A DNA stretch of 64,000 nucleotides from Apophysomyces variabilis. Lineage: Eukaryota; Mucoromycota; Mucoromycetes; Mucorales; Mucoraceae. The notes beneath the pieces were generated by a model. The model did no database searches. It was given only the letters and a program-made list of their open reading frames with translations, and was not told where the DNA came from. The stretch spans positions 1-64,000 of the forward strand of contig MZZL01000399.1 of the NCBI GenBank assembly GCA_002749535.1, read 5' to 3'. Of this stretch, positions 1-12,700 are shown piece by piece; position 1 is the first letter of the stretch, and each line of letters starts with the position of its first letter. Made by a program: the position numbers and the translations under genes.

Positions 1-432
1 CTCCCAGGTACCAATTAGAGCAACGTCGTCGGCATACAGGAGGCAATTTAGTTGGTTAGGCAGACTATATACGGTGGGTGTATGGGAAGAAAGAAAATCA
101 GAGTGAGAGGGATTTGGTAAGGACAGAGGGGCGGAAGGATAAGTGCGAAGGGTTTGAGGTAAATCATTGATGTAAACAGAATATAAAAAGGGAGAGAGGA
201 CTGAGCCTTGCAGAACACCTGTGACAGGGCAAAACCGGCGAGAGGCAACATTGGACGAGAGAACTTCTATAAAAACGTCGTCAAACAATGATTTCAAAAG
301 AGCTAGAAGGGGAGGGGGAGAGTAGACTGTAAGAGCTCGCCATATAATACGGCGGTCAACCGTGTCATATGCAGATTTTATATCAAGGAATGCTAGTACC
401 GGTGATGCTCCATGTCTCGCTTTTTGTGGAGG
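1..432 (-). mobile_element. Non-LTR retrotransposon (LINE) reverse transcriptase fragment, cut by window edge
   Basis: Read on the minus strand, positions 432 to 1 are open with no stop (about 144 codons) and carry reverse-transcriptase blocks in the right order. First comes the block A motif AFLDIKSAYDTVDRR, then block B with GVLQGSVLSPFLYS, then the catalytic box LLYADDVALIG just inside the window edge. This order and spacing are typical of LINE RTs. The frame has no methionine, so a Met-initiated ORF search misses it. The element continues leftwards out of the window. On the right, homology appears to end near 432 beside short inverted repeats, consistent with a 5'-truncated copy. It is intact across the visible part; I cannot say whether the whole element is active. 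Confidence 0.85.
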
Positions 433-520
433 TACATCTAAAACTCGAAATGATTTTAGAGGTACTTTTTCAATTTCCTTTTTCGGGGGGTACCTCTAAG
501 AGGGTTACCTCTAAAATATA
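433..520. repeat. Short inverted-repeat cluster at the LINE junction
   Basis: TTTTAGAGGTAC at about 454-465 is matched in inverted orientation by GTACCTCTAA at 490-499 and again by TTACCTCTAAAA at 505-516. A related copy, AGGTACATCTAAAAC, lies at 430-444. The cluster looks like the end of a small DNA element or a nested insertion next to the truncated LINE. No transposase is visible and no target-site duplication was found. Confidence 0.4.
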
Positions 521-1024
521 GTCACCCACGGTTGAGCGAGAAAAAAGTTGCCTTATGTGCAGGTTGGACAAATTAAACTTAGCACCCCGAGGAACAAATT
601 GAAAGCCTCCACTTGAGGAAACGGATAGTGTAACGTTTAAAAATTTCAGTCTGAAGTTAGTTTCAAACTTCATAGATCTTATACCTGCAGGTTTTATAAT
701 TATGAGTTCAACAAAGTTTATCTGGTTACGACTTCCCGAAGAAATACTGAGTATATGTTCTGTAATGATATGTTACTTTACTAACACTGTTAATTTGAAA
801 CAGTAATGGTGGCAATGGGCCCGTAAGAAGGCATTGAAACAGATCTTAATCAATAAATAAATGCTTATAATATTCTTCGTATTACTTTGATTCCTAAAGA
901 TATAGTATAAGATTGTCATTGTAAATTAGAAGGTAGCAATATGTTTCCAAAGGCAATCGAAGTACGTTATCATATTGTAAGATTGATAATGTAAAGCAGG
1001 GTATACAGGAAGGAAAGCAAAAGA

Positions 1025-1320
1025 AAAAGGGATTCTATGATGGGCCATCGACTAATCATAGAAACTGACGTTAAGTCCAGCAGGGATATGACTTACAATT
1101 GCAAACACAGTTTTCTAGGTTATAACCGATACTAATAACAGAAATAAACATATGTTTCATGATTACTCTATGATTGACCCTATGATACGCTATCATAGAA
1201 TTATCCTACAATTTATCATTGAATTTTATGATCCATCATATAGTTATCAAAGACATCATAGAAATCATAGAAATAATCATAGAAACGCCCCATTTCTATG
1301 ATTATATTTCCCGTAGTGAC
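1025..1320. repeat. MITE-like palindromic repeat built on TTCTATGAT / ATCATAGAA
   Basis: About ten copies of the 8-9 base word TCTATGAT or its complement ATCATAGA occur in 300 bp, on both strands. The outer parts are in inverted relation: TTCTATGATGGGCC near 1032, and ATCATAGAAACGCCCC near 1280. There is no coding capacity. The pattern fits a small non-autonomous DNA transposon or a foldback repeat. Confidence 0.4.
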
Positions 1321-1617
1321 ATAGAAAATGCCTATCGCTGCATTAGCCCACTTTCACTCGGGTAATATAAGATCTCGTATTCAGTTTTACCCTGCCTTTA
1401 TCAATTGTTTCTGTATTCTTCCAAACTTTTTCCCAATTTGATCCGTGTCCAACCATAGGGGTTCATGTACTAAACAGATAGGCGATTCTTTGTGCAAGTG
1501 TCAATTCATTCCGACATCAAGGCGAGAAACATTATTGGCAGGCTGCAAGTCAGAGGGGAGGAAAGAACAAAAAGTCACATTTGACAATGTCGGCTGTCCT
1601 CTTTCATTGCAGCAAAC

Positions 1618-4600
1618 ATGGAGAGCTCTAACACCCATTCAGAATTGGTGGGATTATTTCGAACAGCACGATCTGCTAAAGAGAAAAACCGTCGTCAACC
1701 TTCAACTGGTCCTCTTTCAGCCTTTTCTCCAAGCACGAATGCTGAACCGTCAGCGAAATTCGTACCAAGAAACCACAAAGGCTGCAATGATATGATTACC
1801 ATGGACGACATTGCCCCACGAGACCTATATCGTAGCTCAGAAACACGGCAAAAGCAAGTTCCCAGCGACGTGGAGCGTGCTGCACCAGCATGGGTGGCAC
1901 TAAAACAGAGGTATGATAGTAGAAAGTTGAGGTCATTGTTACCTTCTCATGCTGACATTGAATAGATCCGATGCAACAGTCCATGAATGGCAGGCACCAA
2001 AGACCATGGCAGATCCAATCAATCAAGAAAACCAGCAATCCTTTGCATCAGCAAAAGGTCGATATCCTAATTCCCAGACAGACACAGTAAAAGAAAATGA
2101 TTTTGTTAAAGTCGCATCACCCACAGCAAAGTTCGATGATTTAGCCAAACAAGCAATACATTTGTGGACTAGCGGAGTGGATTTGGAGCTGCCTAAAGAA
2201 GGAAAACCCAAGTCAAAAAAGTCAAGTTGGATGACTGAGACAGAGTTTGAAGAGATTCTTGCAGATAAAATGCCTAAAAAAAGTGCTGAAGAGGTTTCCA
2301 CGGGATCAAAAACACCATCAATCGAGTCTATGACAACAAATTTATCATACGCTAAGGTAGCTGCGCAAAATGTGCCTTCTTGGGTCGATAATTCGGCAAG
2401 TTCCTCATCGACGTTAGCTAGCAGACCCCCACAAGATACTTCAAATGGTGCCGCTATGTATCCCTTTACAAATCCAAACGAACCTCGAATACAACAGCAT
2501 TTGATGTGGCAGCCTTCTGCAGGGCCTCAACTAATGGGACCAACGGTGCCTGCAACTCCGATGGCTCCTATTGACCCCCGCCTTGCGAATTCATATGGAT
2601 ATTATGGGCCAGTTTCTCCATTTCAAGGGATACCTATGCATCAGCCTCCAAAAAATCAACTTTCTTTTGTCACAGAGGAGGAGACGAACGCCTTTCGCTT
2701 TTTAGACCGTATCACGAGAGATTTCTTCGGCAAAGAAACGCCGGAAAAATTGGAGAAACATCTCGATCGCCTGCTAGCACAAGCACCATGTTTCAGTCAT
2801 CGAACGTTTAAAAAGCTTATTAGCGCCATAAATTTTGCGATGATACAAGAACAATCACCTAAACAGCATACCGGAAGTATGAGTCGAATAGCGAAAAGGT
2901 TACAGCCGAATCTTTCAACATTTTTCTTTGCCTCATCTTCTTACATTCAAGCATACATACAAACACCGATTGAAATACTTTCCCTTTTGGAATTGTTCTC
3001 CAAATTGGCAATATTATACCCGGAATCAGTGGATAGTATACCGCTTGAAAGCCTAGCTTCTCGATTCAGCCAATTAAGCAACAACTGTAAAGCAGAAGAA
3101 ATTCAGAGCATAAAGTATCTATTTGAGAAGATCGAAACTGTCCGCAGGAATCGAGGAATAAATGATCTGTGGCTCGATGGTGATGGCGAATTTAATCAGG
3201 ATTCACCGGAAGCGCTACATACAGATGGCGCTGGGGACTCGAAGGACAATAGCTACAGTCTGCCACAATTACCAAATGGTGATGATATTGTTCGTCAAGC
3301 TTTGCTGAATGCAACTGATATATCATCAAGTACGGGAAGAGACAGGACTAACAGCTTCACGGATAAAGATTGTCCGCCTAACCAACTGGTGAATCGTATA
3401 TCGCCTTCCTGGTCTATCAATGACTTAAGCGGCTACTTGATGTCTCATTATATGCTTTTATGGGAAGAAGTGTCCGGTACGATGCGAAACGCATTCCAAC
3501 AGCATGTGGCGCACCAACTCGGTACTGCTTCCACTGATAAACCATGGGCTATCTATAGTGGACTACATGTTTGTGGCACAACTCTTTCCCTTACATTTAT
3601 GGACCCATCTATCGTTTTCCGGTTTAAGGACGAAAATGTCTTATCAGATATGCATACTGCGTACCTCAGTGAAGGCTCTTTGGTGATACTTATACCCAAC
3701 GATGTAAATATATCAGGTCAGGACGGCACAAACACAGTCGGTGTTACCGAGCAAGCCATTACAGGTGTGATCGTTCACTCTGTGTCAGCCAATGGAGGTG
3801 ACACATTAAAGCGAAACGCATATTGCATGGTGGCCATTCATGTGGAACGCGAGGAGGTTTCCAAAATAAGATGGTCTGCCACATACACCTTGATTACAAC
3901 TCATGTTAATGGGTATGCCACCTTAGCCGTTCTCTCGTGGCTAAGAAAGGAGTATCTCCAGTTGAAGGACCAGAAGTTTTCCTCTTCGTTGATACCCCGC
4001 ATATTAACGGCAAATAATGAACTGAATCAAGACGCAAAGATATCGCAATTAGCAATTAACGGAATAGACGAACATGAGGTACCGGACTATTTACAAGGTA
4101 GAGATTTGGACATCAGTTGTCTTATGGTGTCAGCATACAAGGGATATAAAGCAACGCCGGGAGGAAACAATTGGCCTCGTTTGCCGTCTAAGGCTATGTC
4201 AATGCCACCTTCACAACGACCGCCTCTGTATAAACTGTCAACTAGTCAAGTTAATGCTGTCCGTCATGCGCTTAGTCACCGAGTTACTGTGATATCTGGG
4301 GCTGCTGGAACAGGGAAGACGTTCTTAGCAAGTAAATTGGTGCAGCTTACGCATCAAGCACTTGTTACAGGCCAATGCTACCAGCCGGTTCTTGTATTAA
4401 CTCGCACAGAATCGACGCTGGACAACATTCTCGGAGCCGTCGTAGGAAATATTCCGGATTTGATACGAATGGGCAGCCATAACGTAGCCGAAAATCTACT
4501 GGAAAAGCAAGCCGTTAATTTTGTTAAGCCCAGCGTAAATGATCCGAACAGAAAACAGTTCTTGCAAGCTGAAAAGGCCCTTGTGGATAGTGAAGCTAAG

Positions 4601-7600
4601 CTGGCCTCCCTTTGGAGATATAGATCAAGGATAGAGCGAAGAGAGCCTGCAGTTATGTGCACTGCTGTACCACCTCGTTATATGAATGCGATCATGTCCG
4701 GAGTTTCAGCAGTATTAGGCCCGGAAGAGGCCTGGAAACGTTGGATCAACGAAGAAGGTGAACAATCAATGCTTGTATGTTTTCCAGAAATTGACAAAAC
4801 TTGCATAGGTTTGACTGAAGCAGGAGAGGACGCTGGCGTCTCAAACATGTCTGGTTCTACTTATCTTTCCGTATTCAATACTCTGCTATCTACTATGTTT
4901 CACGACACGGGGCATAAGATGGTTCCGATTATAAGCAACGTTGATTTCCACCAGCGTAAGGATTTTGTTAATCAGCGGCAGCCACGAATCGCCCACATAA
5001 ATACTGCTGCCTACTGGCCCTTACCGAGCTCCGGAAGTGTAGCAGATATTCGCAGAGCATTAGCCGACGCTTGGTCCCAAATTCCGCCACAGTCCTTATG
5101 GCATATGTCTACTGAGAACAAGAGGAAAATCAGCAAGATCGTCGCTAATATCTTACTGTCATATATTGATAAGGAGATCGATATTTTATTAAAAGAGCAA
5201 TTTGAAGCTTCCAAGTTCCTAGAGACGCACCGCGTACAAAAATGGACATCGACCTGTAGATTTAGTCGCCTTATCGGAACGACAGCGGATTTTGCGGCGG
5301 CAAATCAAGAAATTATCACATCGCTTAGACCACGAGTTGTGATTGTTGACGAAGCATCTGGGATTCTTGAATCCACGATTGCAGTATCCGCTTTTGGACC
5401 ACGGACAGAGCATCTTATATTACTAGGGGACGGTTGTATGGATGATAAGCCGAAGATATTTAATGACGAGCTCAAAGGTGCGCCTCGAAACCTGGATGTA
5501 TCGCTGTTTGAACGGTGGAAGCTAGCGGGCGGTGAGGTTATCACGTTAGATGAACAGTGGAGAATGTGTGCAGAGCTGGCCGATGTCCAGGATTCACTAG
5601 GAAATGTACCAGGGAAACAACGATTGTTGATTACCAAGCCTGTTCCGTCAAAGACGACAAGTCCTGTTGATCGAGACGCACCGGCATTAAAGGGTGTCAC
5701 CAACCGACTTTTCTTTGTAGATTATCAAGGCGGTCCCTCGCAAGACTCGATAGATATTCGATGGAGCAACTTGATGAATTGCAAGATAATGAAATCAGAA
5801 GTGGATGAAGCTCAGTATGTCTACCACTTAGCATTATATCTTTATCAGCAAGGATATAAGTCAGGAAATATTGCTGTTTTGACACTTTCGAAGTTGCAAA
5901 AAGAGCTGATCAAGAAAGTGCGTGAGATCGAGGTTCCAAAACGGACATGTTTCTTTGGCGATGAGTCCTCTATTATTGTGGATCAAGTAGAGGACAGAAT
6001 TGGCTACGAGAGCTGGATCGTCGTATTATCGTTGTCCACGCCTTGTAGGGAGAAAGTACCTGATGATCATCTTGCTCTCGCCCTGTCGCGGTCCAGGTAC
6101 GGTTTGTACGTTGTTGGAAGGCCATCTGCATTGGTAGATACCCGTTGGGATAATTTGGTCCGCTACACTAAAGAGAAAGGCATGTACTCTTCACTATGGA
6201 ATTTTTCTGTTTAACATAAAGTTTCTGCAGATCTATGCTCCACCCGGATTAGCTTGCATTGCCGGAATCATCGGTCTAGTGTGATTGCTGTTGGGCATTG
6301 GCAAGACTTTGTAAATGTCAGAAATGGAGGCTGCGCGGTAAACCCTTGATCCATCCCAGTGATATATCTTCTAAAAATAATTTAGGCGTTGTGTAAGACT
6401 CTTCTTGAATGTGGTCATGTTTGCCCAGAGGTATGAGCAAGTCCTTTAAAGGAGCGAGCCACTAAGTCAACTGTAGAATTGCCATTTTATGGAGCATTCG
6501 TTTGTCGTTTGTCATAAGCAATGTGAACGCCCGCGCCCTACGGGCTGTACCCATCGTTGTCCGAGAAAATGTCATGAGTGTGCTGCTAATAGAGGTATTT
6601 GTCCACCTTGCAAAGAAATGACAACTGCAACCTTGCCTTGCGGACATCAAGCATACGGACCGTGCGGCGAGCTGCTAAACGAATATGAGGCTCTCTGCCA
6701 CGAAAAGGTTGAGTTCCCCTTGCCTTGTGGACATACACGGATCATCGAGTGTCGTAAACGATCATCATTGAACAAGACACGCCTAAAGTGCAAAGAGAAG
6801 ATCGAAACAACATTGGATTGTGGACATAAGACTACTATGATTTGTGGAGAAAAACCATTTTGCATGGAAAAATGTCAATATGTCCTAGAATGCGGACATT
6901 TATGTCCAAATCGGGTACTTACTCTTTGCTTGTATGATGAAGATGGTGTTTCTAATTTGTGGAATTGGAAAACATTTTAGTGCGGTCAAACACATAGTCA
7001 TGATAGATCGCAGTGTACCGCATCCTGTCCAAAGCAGTTGATCTGTGGCCATTATTGTGGGAAAGGTAATTCTGGGAATCTATTTGGATTTAGAATAACA
7101 GTTCTTATGCTTCTTCTAACAGGATGTGCTAACCCCGACGATCACACCGAGAGATGTCTAGAGCCTTGCCAATATGTTTGTTTTCATGGATATAAATGTG
7201 GTAGAGAATGCTGGAAGGTTTGCAATGCGTGCGTCAATCCATGTCCGTATAAGGTATGTAACAAACTAATCAAAACAAGGAGATCTTAACTTTCATCATC
7301 AGTGTGAGCATAAACAGTGCACTAGAAAATGTTGGGAGGTAAGTAGCAAGTGTGACGGAAACCGTATGTTTGTCTTCCCAACACCTGGAAATAGAAATGC
7401 GATCGACCGCCTTGCAACGAAGCTTGCCCAGAAATATTTGCATGCGGGTATGTGTTGATATATATAAGTGGGCATGGGTAGTTTTTAACGTTCAGTAGAC
7501 ACCCTTGCAATGGATTATGTGGAGAGCCATGTCCACCGTGTAGATTGTGTAGCCCGGACTTGCGGTGCGCGATTACTCTGCGTACACTTTCTGAATTTGA

Positions 7601-8283
7601 TGATGACGAAAGAGTCTATGTCTTACCAGAATGTGGTTGTGGTAAGTAGAGGAATTCGTCTGCATAGAATAACTAAACCGGTTTCTCTAGTATACTCTGT
7701 GGAAGGCCTGGATATGTATTTTAAAAACCAAGCTAAGAATGGTAGGAACTTTGATAATGACAAATTTCACGGGAGTTCATTGTTAATGATAGGAGAACAT
7801 ACTGCAATCAAACTCTGGCAATGTCCTTCATGCCAAGCCCCGATTTACACGGCGTTGCGATACAACATCTACATAAAAACAGAAATTGCGTTGGTCAACC
7901 AGATCAAGACTACGCAGGAAATTCTGCGACAAGAGATTACCCACCGGGAAAAGACTGATATTATCAATGCCATGAACGAGGAAACCCGATCCGGACTTCA
8001 CAATATCGTAGGTGGCCGTTGGTTTGTATGCGAGAATCAACATCCCTACTTTATTGGTACGTAGAAGCTATTACGTGTTTCTTTGTTCCTGATGGATGTT
8101 GATCACTGTGTATTATTATTAGGTGATTGTGGAGGAGCCACCGAAATAGCCAAATGTCCTCACTGCGGTGCAACCATCGGTGGAACACAACACAAGGTCA
8201 TTGAAACAAATAGATTCTATGGGGAATTTGATGGTTCTTTCGAACCTGCTTGGCCAGGGCAACCCCGAAACAAATCAGCATAG
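1618..8283 (+). CDS. ZNFX1/Hrr1-like superfamily 1 RNA helicase with NF-X1 and RZ-type zinc fingers (12 exons)
   Basis: Hand-spliced exons: 1618-1910, 1966-6183, 6253-6337, 6386-6430, 6477-6914, 6981-7065, 7123-7253, 7303-7338, 7395-7447, 7499-7641, 7691-8056 and 8123-8283. They total 6054 nt, or 2017 aa. Around residues 854-885 are a Q-motif-like LSTSQVNAV and Walker A GAAGTGKT. Walker B is DEAS near 1226. Motif VI is ALSRSRYGLYVVG. After the helicase come LHCRNH, GGC and repeated C-x-H-x-C NF-X1 fingers such as LLECGHVCP and CGHPCNGLCGEPCPPC. The end (about 1950-1985) is an RZ-type finger with C-x4-H, GDCGGA, CPHC and IGG. This domain order is that of ZNFX1. Relatives include S. pombe Hrr1, a partner of RNA-dependent RNA polymerase, so a role in small-RNA silencing is inferred. 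The least certain junction is 6184-6252. Confidence 0.9.
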
Positions 8284-8669
8284 CGAGAAAAAGAAAAAAT
8301 AGCAATACTAACTGCTTTAGCATAGCTATATATTTATTCAATTTATTTTATGTAACTAACTCATTGCTTTACAACTTGCTTGTGAATTGCACTGGTTAAA
8401 CAACTATAAATGTGAAATAATCGTATATAAAGACGTCGAAACGCCAACTCAACTTTCCATTGGTATTATCATGTGTCAGTCAATGTCATGTTAAGAGAGT
8501 GTCTCTTTCGTGTGGCAGCAACCCTTTGCTGATGATGTGCCTCGCCCGATTCGATTTTTTGTCGTGCAACTCAGTGTGCCGTGACTTGCTGCTCATCCGA
8601 AAAGATCGAAGTCCGTATGACGTGCTGAAATAACAAAATTCCCTGGTCTTGCTTCAAAACGTACATAAC
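8284..8669. other. Intergenic region between the helicase and MIC19 genes
   Basis: About 390 bp, AT-rich just after the helicase stop, with ATTTATT-type motifs suited to 3' end formation. The remainder is presumably the MIC19 promoter. No ORF or RNA gene was recognised. Confidence 0.6.
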
Positions 8670-9485
8670 ATGGGCGCGCAACAATCGAAGTCTTCTGAGC
8701 CCGTCATTTTCTACAACCAGAATGTCCCTCTGCAGGTAAAAACAAGTTACTCGCCGCGAAGCTTATCATTTTCGGAGACCCTCATTTCATGAATCCTTGT
8801 GCCCTCTTTCTAGTTCTCCCAAGGATTAGTGGATTCTTTGGAAACTCGTACAAAGGTGAGAAAACACAGAAACACACATTCAACGAATGCGATCGGGATT
8901 TGGTTACTCATTTCAGAATCCATCCATTACCAAAACAAAACAAAAAAAATGGTGGAAAATAGACCGCGTCCAGCTCGGAAGCATCCAATGTTCGACCTGA
9001 GGAAGTAGAAAACATTGTTCGTCAACGTGTGGCCGAAGAGTTGCAACGCGCACAGGAACAACAGGAGGAATTGAACAAGCAGATTTATGGGGATATTGCG
9101 AAACGAAACATTGACCATGATCATAATTCGGTTGCCATGGGTGCAGATATCGAAAGCATGATCCAAAGAATCCAAAGGTAGCAATGCATTGAGTGTTTTG
9201 CTCATTGGGGCAAAAAATTGATCCCTTTTTCTCTTTTCTCTTAAGATCGCCTGCTAAGGAAATTCCTGCCGACGTTGCGGAACGCCAAGAAGCTGTGATT
9301 CTGTGCTACAAGTAAGTTATCGGTCGTGAAATAACGATGAGAAATCCCATCAAACGCATGTGGCTTACCTTAGACGATCAAATAGGAAAAACGAATCTCG
9401 ACCGTTGGATTGCTGGGAAGAAGTTGAGCAATTCAAGGAATCGGTGGCGAAGGCACAGAAGAAGTTTGTTGCTGCGTACCAATAA
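8670..9485 (+). CDS. MIC19: MICOS complex subunit MIC19 (CHCH domain, N-myristoylation signal)
   Basis: Exons 8670-8735, 8814-8855, 8963-9177, 9246-9311 and 9386-9485 total 489 nt, or 162 aa. The protein begins MGAQQSKSSEPVIFYNQNVP, an N-myristoylation consensus followed by the conserved FYN(Q)NVP segment of Mic19/CHCHD3. A central Glu/Gln-rich coiled coil follows (about residues 45-75). The C-terminal CHCH segment contains LCYKKNESRPLDCWEEVEQF with a single C-x10-C pair, as in yeast Mic19. The product organises cristae junctions in the inner mitochondrial membrane with Mic60 and Mic10. The stop codon TAA lies inside CAATAAAG, so it overlaps a polyadenylation-signal-like AATAAA. Confidence 0.92.
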
Positions 9486-9721
9486 AGCCCATAGATATAT
9501 GTTTCCTATAAATCCTTGTATACGTATGCGTCAAAAAAGATTCAAAGCATTGGGCCTTAGAGGAAGACTTGAGCAAGTTGTATTTTCTTAGTTGATCTGA
9601 GATCGATGGTCCACTTATATCTCCATCACGATAACCAGGATATGGGATATGTTGTGTTTCTGAACGTATACATTTTGTTCATTTGTCATCTTTCTCTTCA
9701 GAATGACTTGCGATTGCTGGA

Positions 9722-12700
9722 ATGAAGTGTATGAAATCTGTTCAAGATAGCTATATCCAATGGTCGATTGGACACTATAATTCCAGAAACGGCAGTCTGA
9801 AGACCCTGAGATACTTCTGCACAAGGCTTTGGCGGCCATTCAATACGTTGCATAAAATTGGAAAGCACACAAGAAGAAAGCAAACCTTGCTGTTTCACTC
9901 TGAACTAGCACGCTTTGTGAACGTGAAAAAGTCAAACAAGCTTCAGACTCGTACCGATCGAGTTCTTAAGTTATGTTCTATGCAGTCAAAAGCATGCTTC
10001 TTGTTCATCATCATGCAAACACGGAGAATGACAATGATTCTCGAGAGAAGAATGGCGCGGTACTCTTACAGAACATTAGGCATGCCAATGGGCCTCCCGG
10101 CTTACAGACGATGGAAGACAGACAGTTCACCACAATCAAGGGAAGACGCATCGAATAGCTCGCAGAGAAGTCGCTCGGCAACGGAGACTAGGTCTAAGAA
10201 CGACAAGACTCCCATCCCTGGAAGAGAAGATCGTATGAAGTTGCTGGCCCTTCCGATACACCACCGACCCTTCTTTCCGGGCTACGTTGGAGCCACCGTT
10301 GTCAAGAATAATCGGGTCATTGAAGCTATTGAAGAAATGGTGACGCATAAACAATCGCTAGTAGGTTTGTTTCTTTTAAAAGAAGAAAACCACGATCTAG
10401 ACATGATATCGAGTCTGGACCAAGTGCATCGTATTGGCACACTTGCGCAGATCACAACGCTTTTCCCAAATCAACAATTAATGCAATCCAAGAGCCGCGA
10501 AGGCATTACTGTCGTGTTACATTCACAGAAACGTATCAAAATAATAGGTTTATCTCATCCAGAAGAAGAAGTAAAACAGGAGCCATCATCCTCAAAACTG
10601 AAAGAAACACGGTCGGATAAGCAACAGAAGCCTGGTAAGTCTCCTATGGTTACGGACCATAGCACGTTATGTTGATGATATAAGACCCTGAAAAGGGTTC
10701 GAAAAGCTTTGTGCTCGACGTAGGAAAACGCTATGGTATTCCCATGGCCGAAATCCAAACTGTGCAAGATGCAGCCTATGATCTAAATGATGCGGATATA
10801 CATGAAAAATCGGCAGACATCGTTGCTATGTTTAAGCAAATAGCTACATTGAACATGGCGTTTCGGGAGCAGCTTGTCAACCTTTCCCTGTCGCAGCTTT
10901 CCTCCAACTTGTATGGAAATCCCGCCAGGTTGGCTGATTTTGCAGCCTCTTTGTCCACAGCGGAACCGTGGGAATTACAAAAAGTTTTAGAGGCTATCCA
11001 AATTAAAAAACGGCTCCAAAGCGCTTTGTCTGTGTTGAGAAAGGAGCTAACGCATGCAAAACTACAAGTGAAAATATCCAAGCAGGTTGACAGTAGAATC
11101 ACACCGCGCCAGCGAGAGTCTTACCTGGAAGAACAATTGAAGAATATCCAAAAGGAATTGGGGACGGACACTAGTAGTCAGGATGCACTGTTACGCGAGT
11201 TTAAGATGAAGACAGAAAAACTCGTGATGCCTCCAACAGTGCAAAAAGTTTTTAATGAAGTAAACTTGGACTCGTGATATCCTCTATTTTAATAAGGATG
11301 CTATGATAGGAACTAGCCAAATTGGCTTCTTTAGACCCTGCTGGGGTGGAGTTTAATATGACACGTAATTACGTTGATTGGTTGACGCAGATGCCATGGG
11401 GACAACAGTCCGTAGAGCATTACGACGTGAAAAGAGCAAAACAAGTACTTGACGAAGATCATTACGGCCTTAAGGATGTGAAGGATTATATCTTGGAGTT
11501 CATTGCTGTTTGTCGGCTGCGGAAATCGGTACAAGGGAAAATCATTTGTCTGGTCGGTCCACCTGGTGTTGGTAAAACGTCCGTTGGCAAAAGTATAGCA
11601 CGTGCTTTGGATCGACGTTTTTATCAATTCTCTGTCGGAGGTTTGGCAGATGTAGCCGAGATCAAAGGGCACCGGCGTACGTATGTAGGAGCCATGCCTG
11701 GAAAAGTGATACAAGCGTTGAAAAAAGTGCACACAGAGAATCCTTTGATTCTCATTGACGAGATAGACAAAGTTGGTGCAGGCTATCAGGGAGATCCATC
11801 GGCTGCCTTACTCGAGGTGTTGGATCCTGAACAAAATAATAGTTTTGTGGATTATTACCTGGATGTCCCTGTAGATCTATCGAGGGTCATGTTTATATGC
11901 ACAGCGAATGTCGTGGATACGATTCCTGCACCCCTTCGTGACCGCATGGAAGTGATTGAACTCTCTGGCTACGTTGAAGAAGAGAAGATGGCGATTGCTG
12001 AGAACTATCTTGTTCCAGCAGCCAAGAAAGCGACCGGATTAGAAAAGCTGAATGTGAATTTGACGAAAGACGCGCTTAGTACACTCATCACCTACTACAG
12101 TCGTGAAAGTGGTGTAAGAAGCTTGAAAAAGTACATTGAAAAAATATTTCGCAAAGCTGCGCTCAAAGTGGTTCAGGAAATTGGAGAGGATGTCTCGTTA
12201 CCCAACGATGCTGCATCCAAAACGCTTGAAAAAGTCAGCATCGAGATCAATAGCCAAAATCTCAAGGAGTATATTGGATCCGCCATGTTTCCAACCGACT
12301 GGATGTACGAGACAACCCCCCCAGGCGTGGCTATGGGCCTCATACGGACAAACACAGGTAATGGAAAGGATAAAAAGAGAGCGACTCATACTTTGTGTAG
12401 GGGGAACGTGTGTGTATGTCGAAGCTGTACTAGAGTCATCGTTATCATTGAAATCAACCCCGGGTATATCGAAGACGGGTCATATGGATGCGGTGATGCA
12501 GGAATCCACCGACATTTCTTATACCTTTGTGAAATCATTCATGGCCTCCAACTATCCGAAGAATCGGTTTTTCGACAAGGCGCGCATTCATTTGAATTGT
12601 CCAGGCATAGCAGTACCGAAAGACGGTAACTTGGTGATAACAAAGGAAAGATCCGAGAATTCTCATTCTCCTGTTGATGAATAGGTCCTTCTGCTGGCAT

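Noticed and set aside
1445..1795. 116-codon ORF before the helicase gene
   Set aside because: It overlaps the helicase first exon in another frame and has no link to downstream exons; possibly 5' UTR or a 5' UTR intron.
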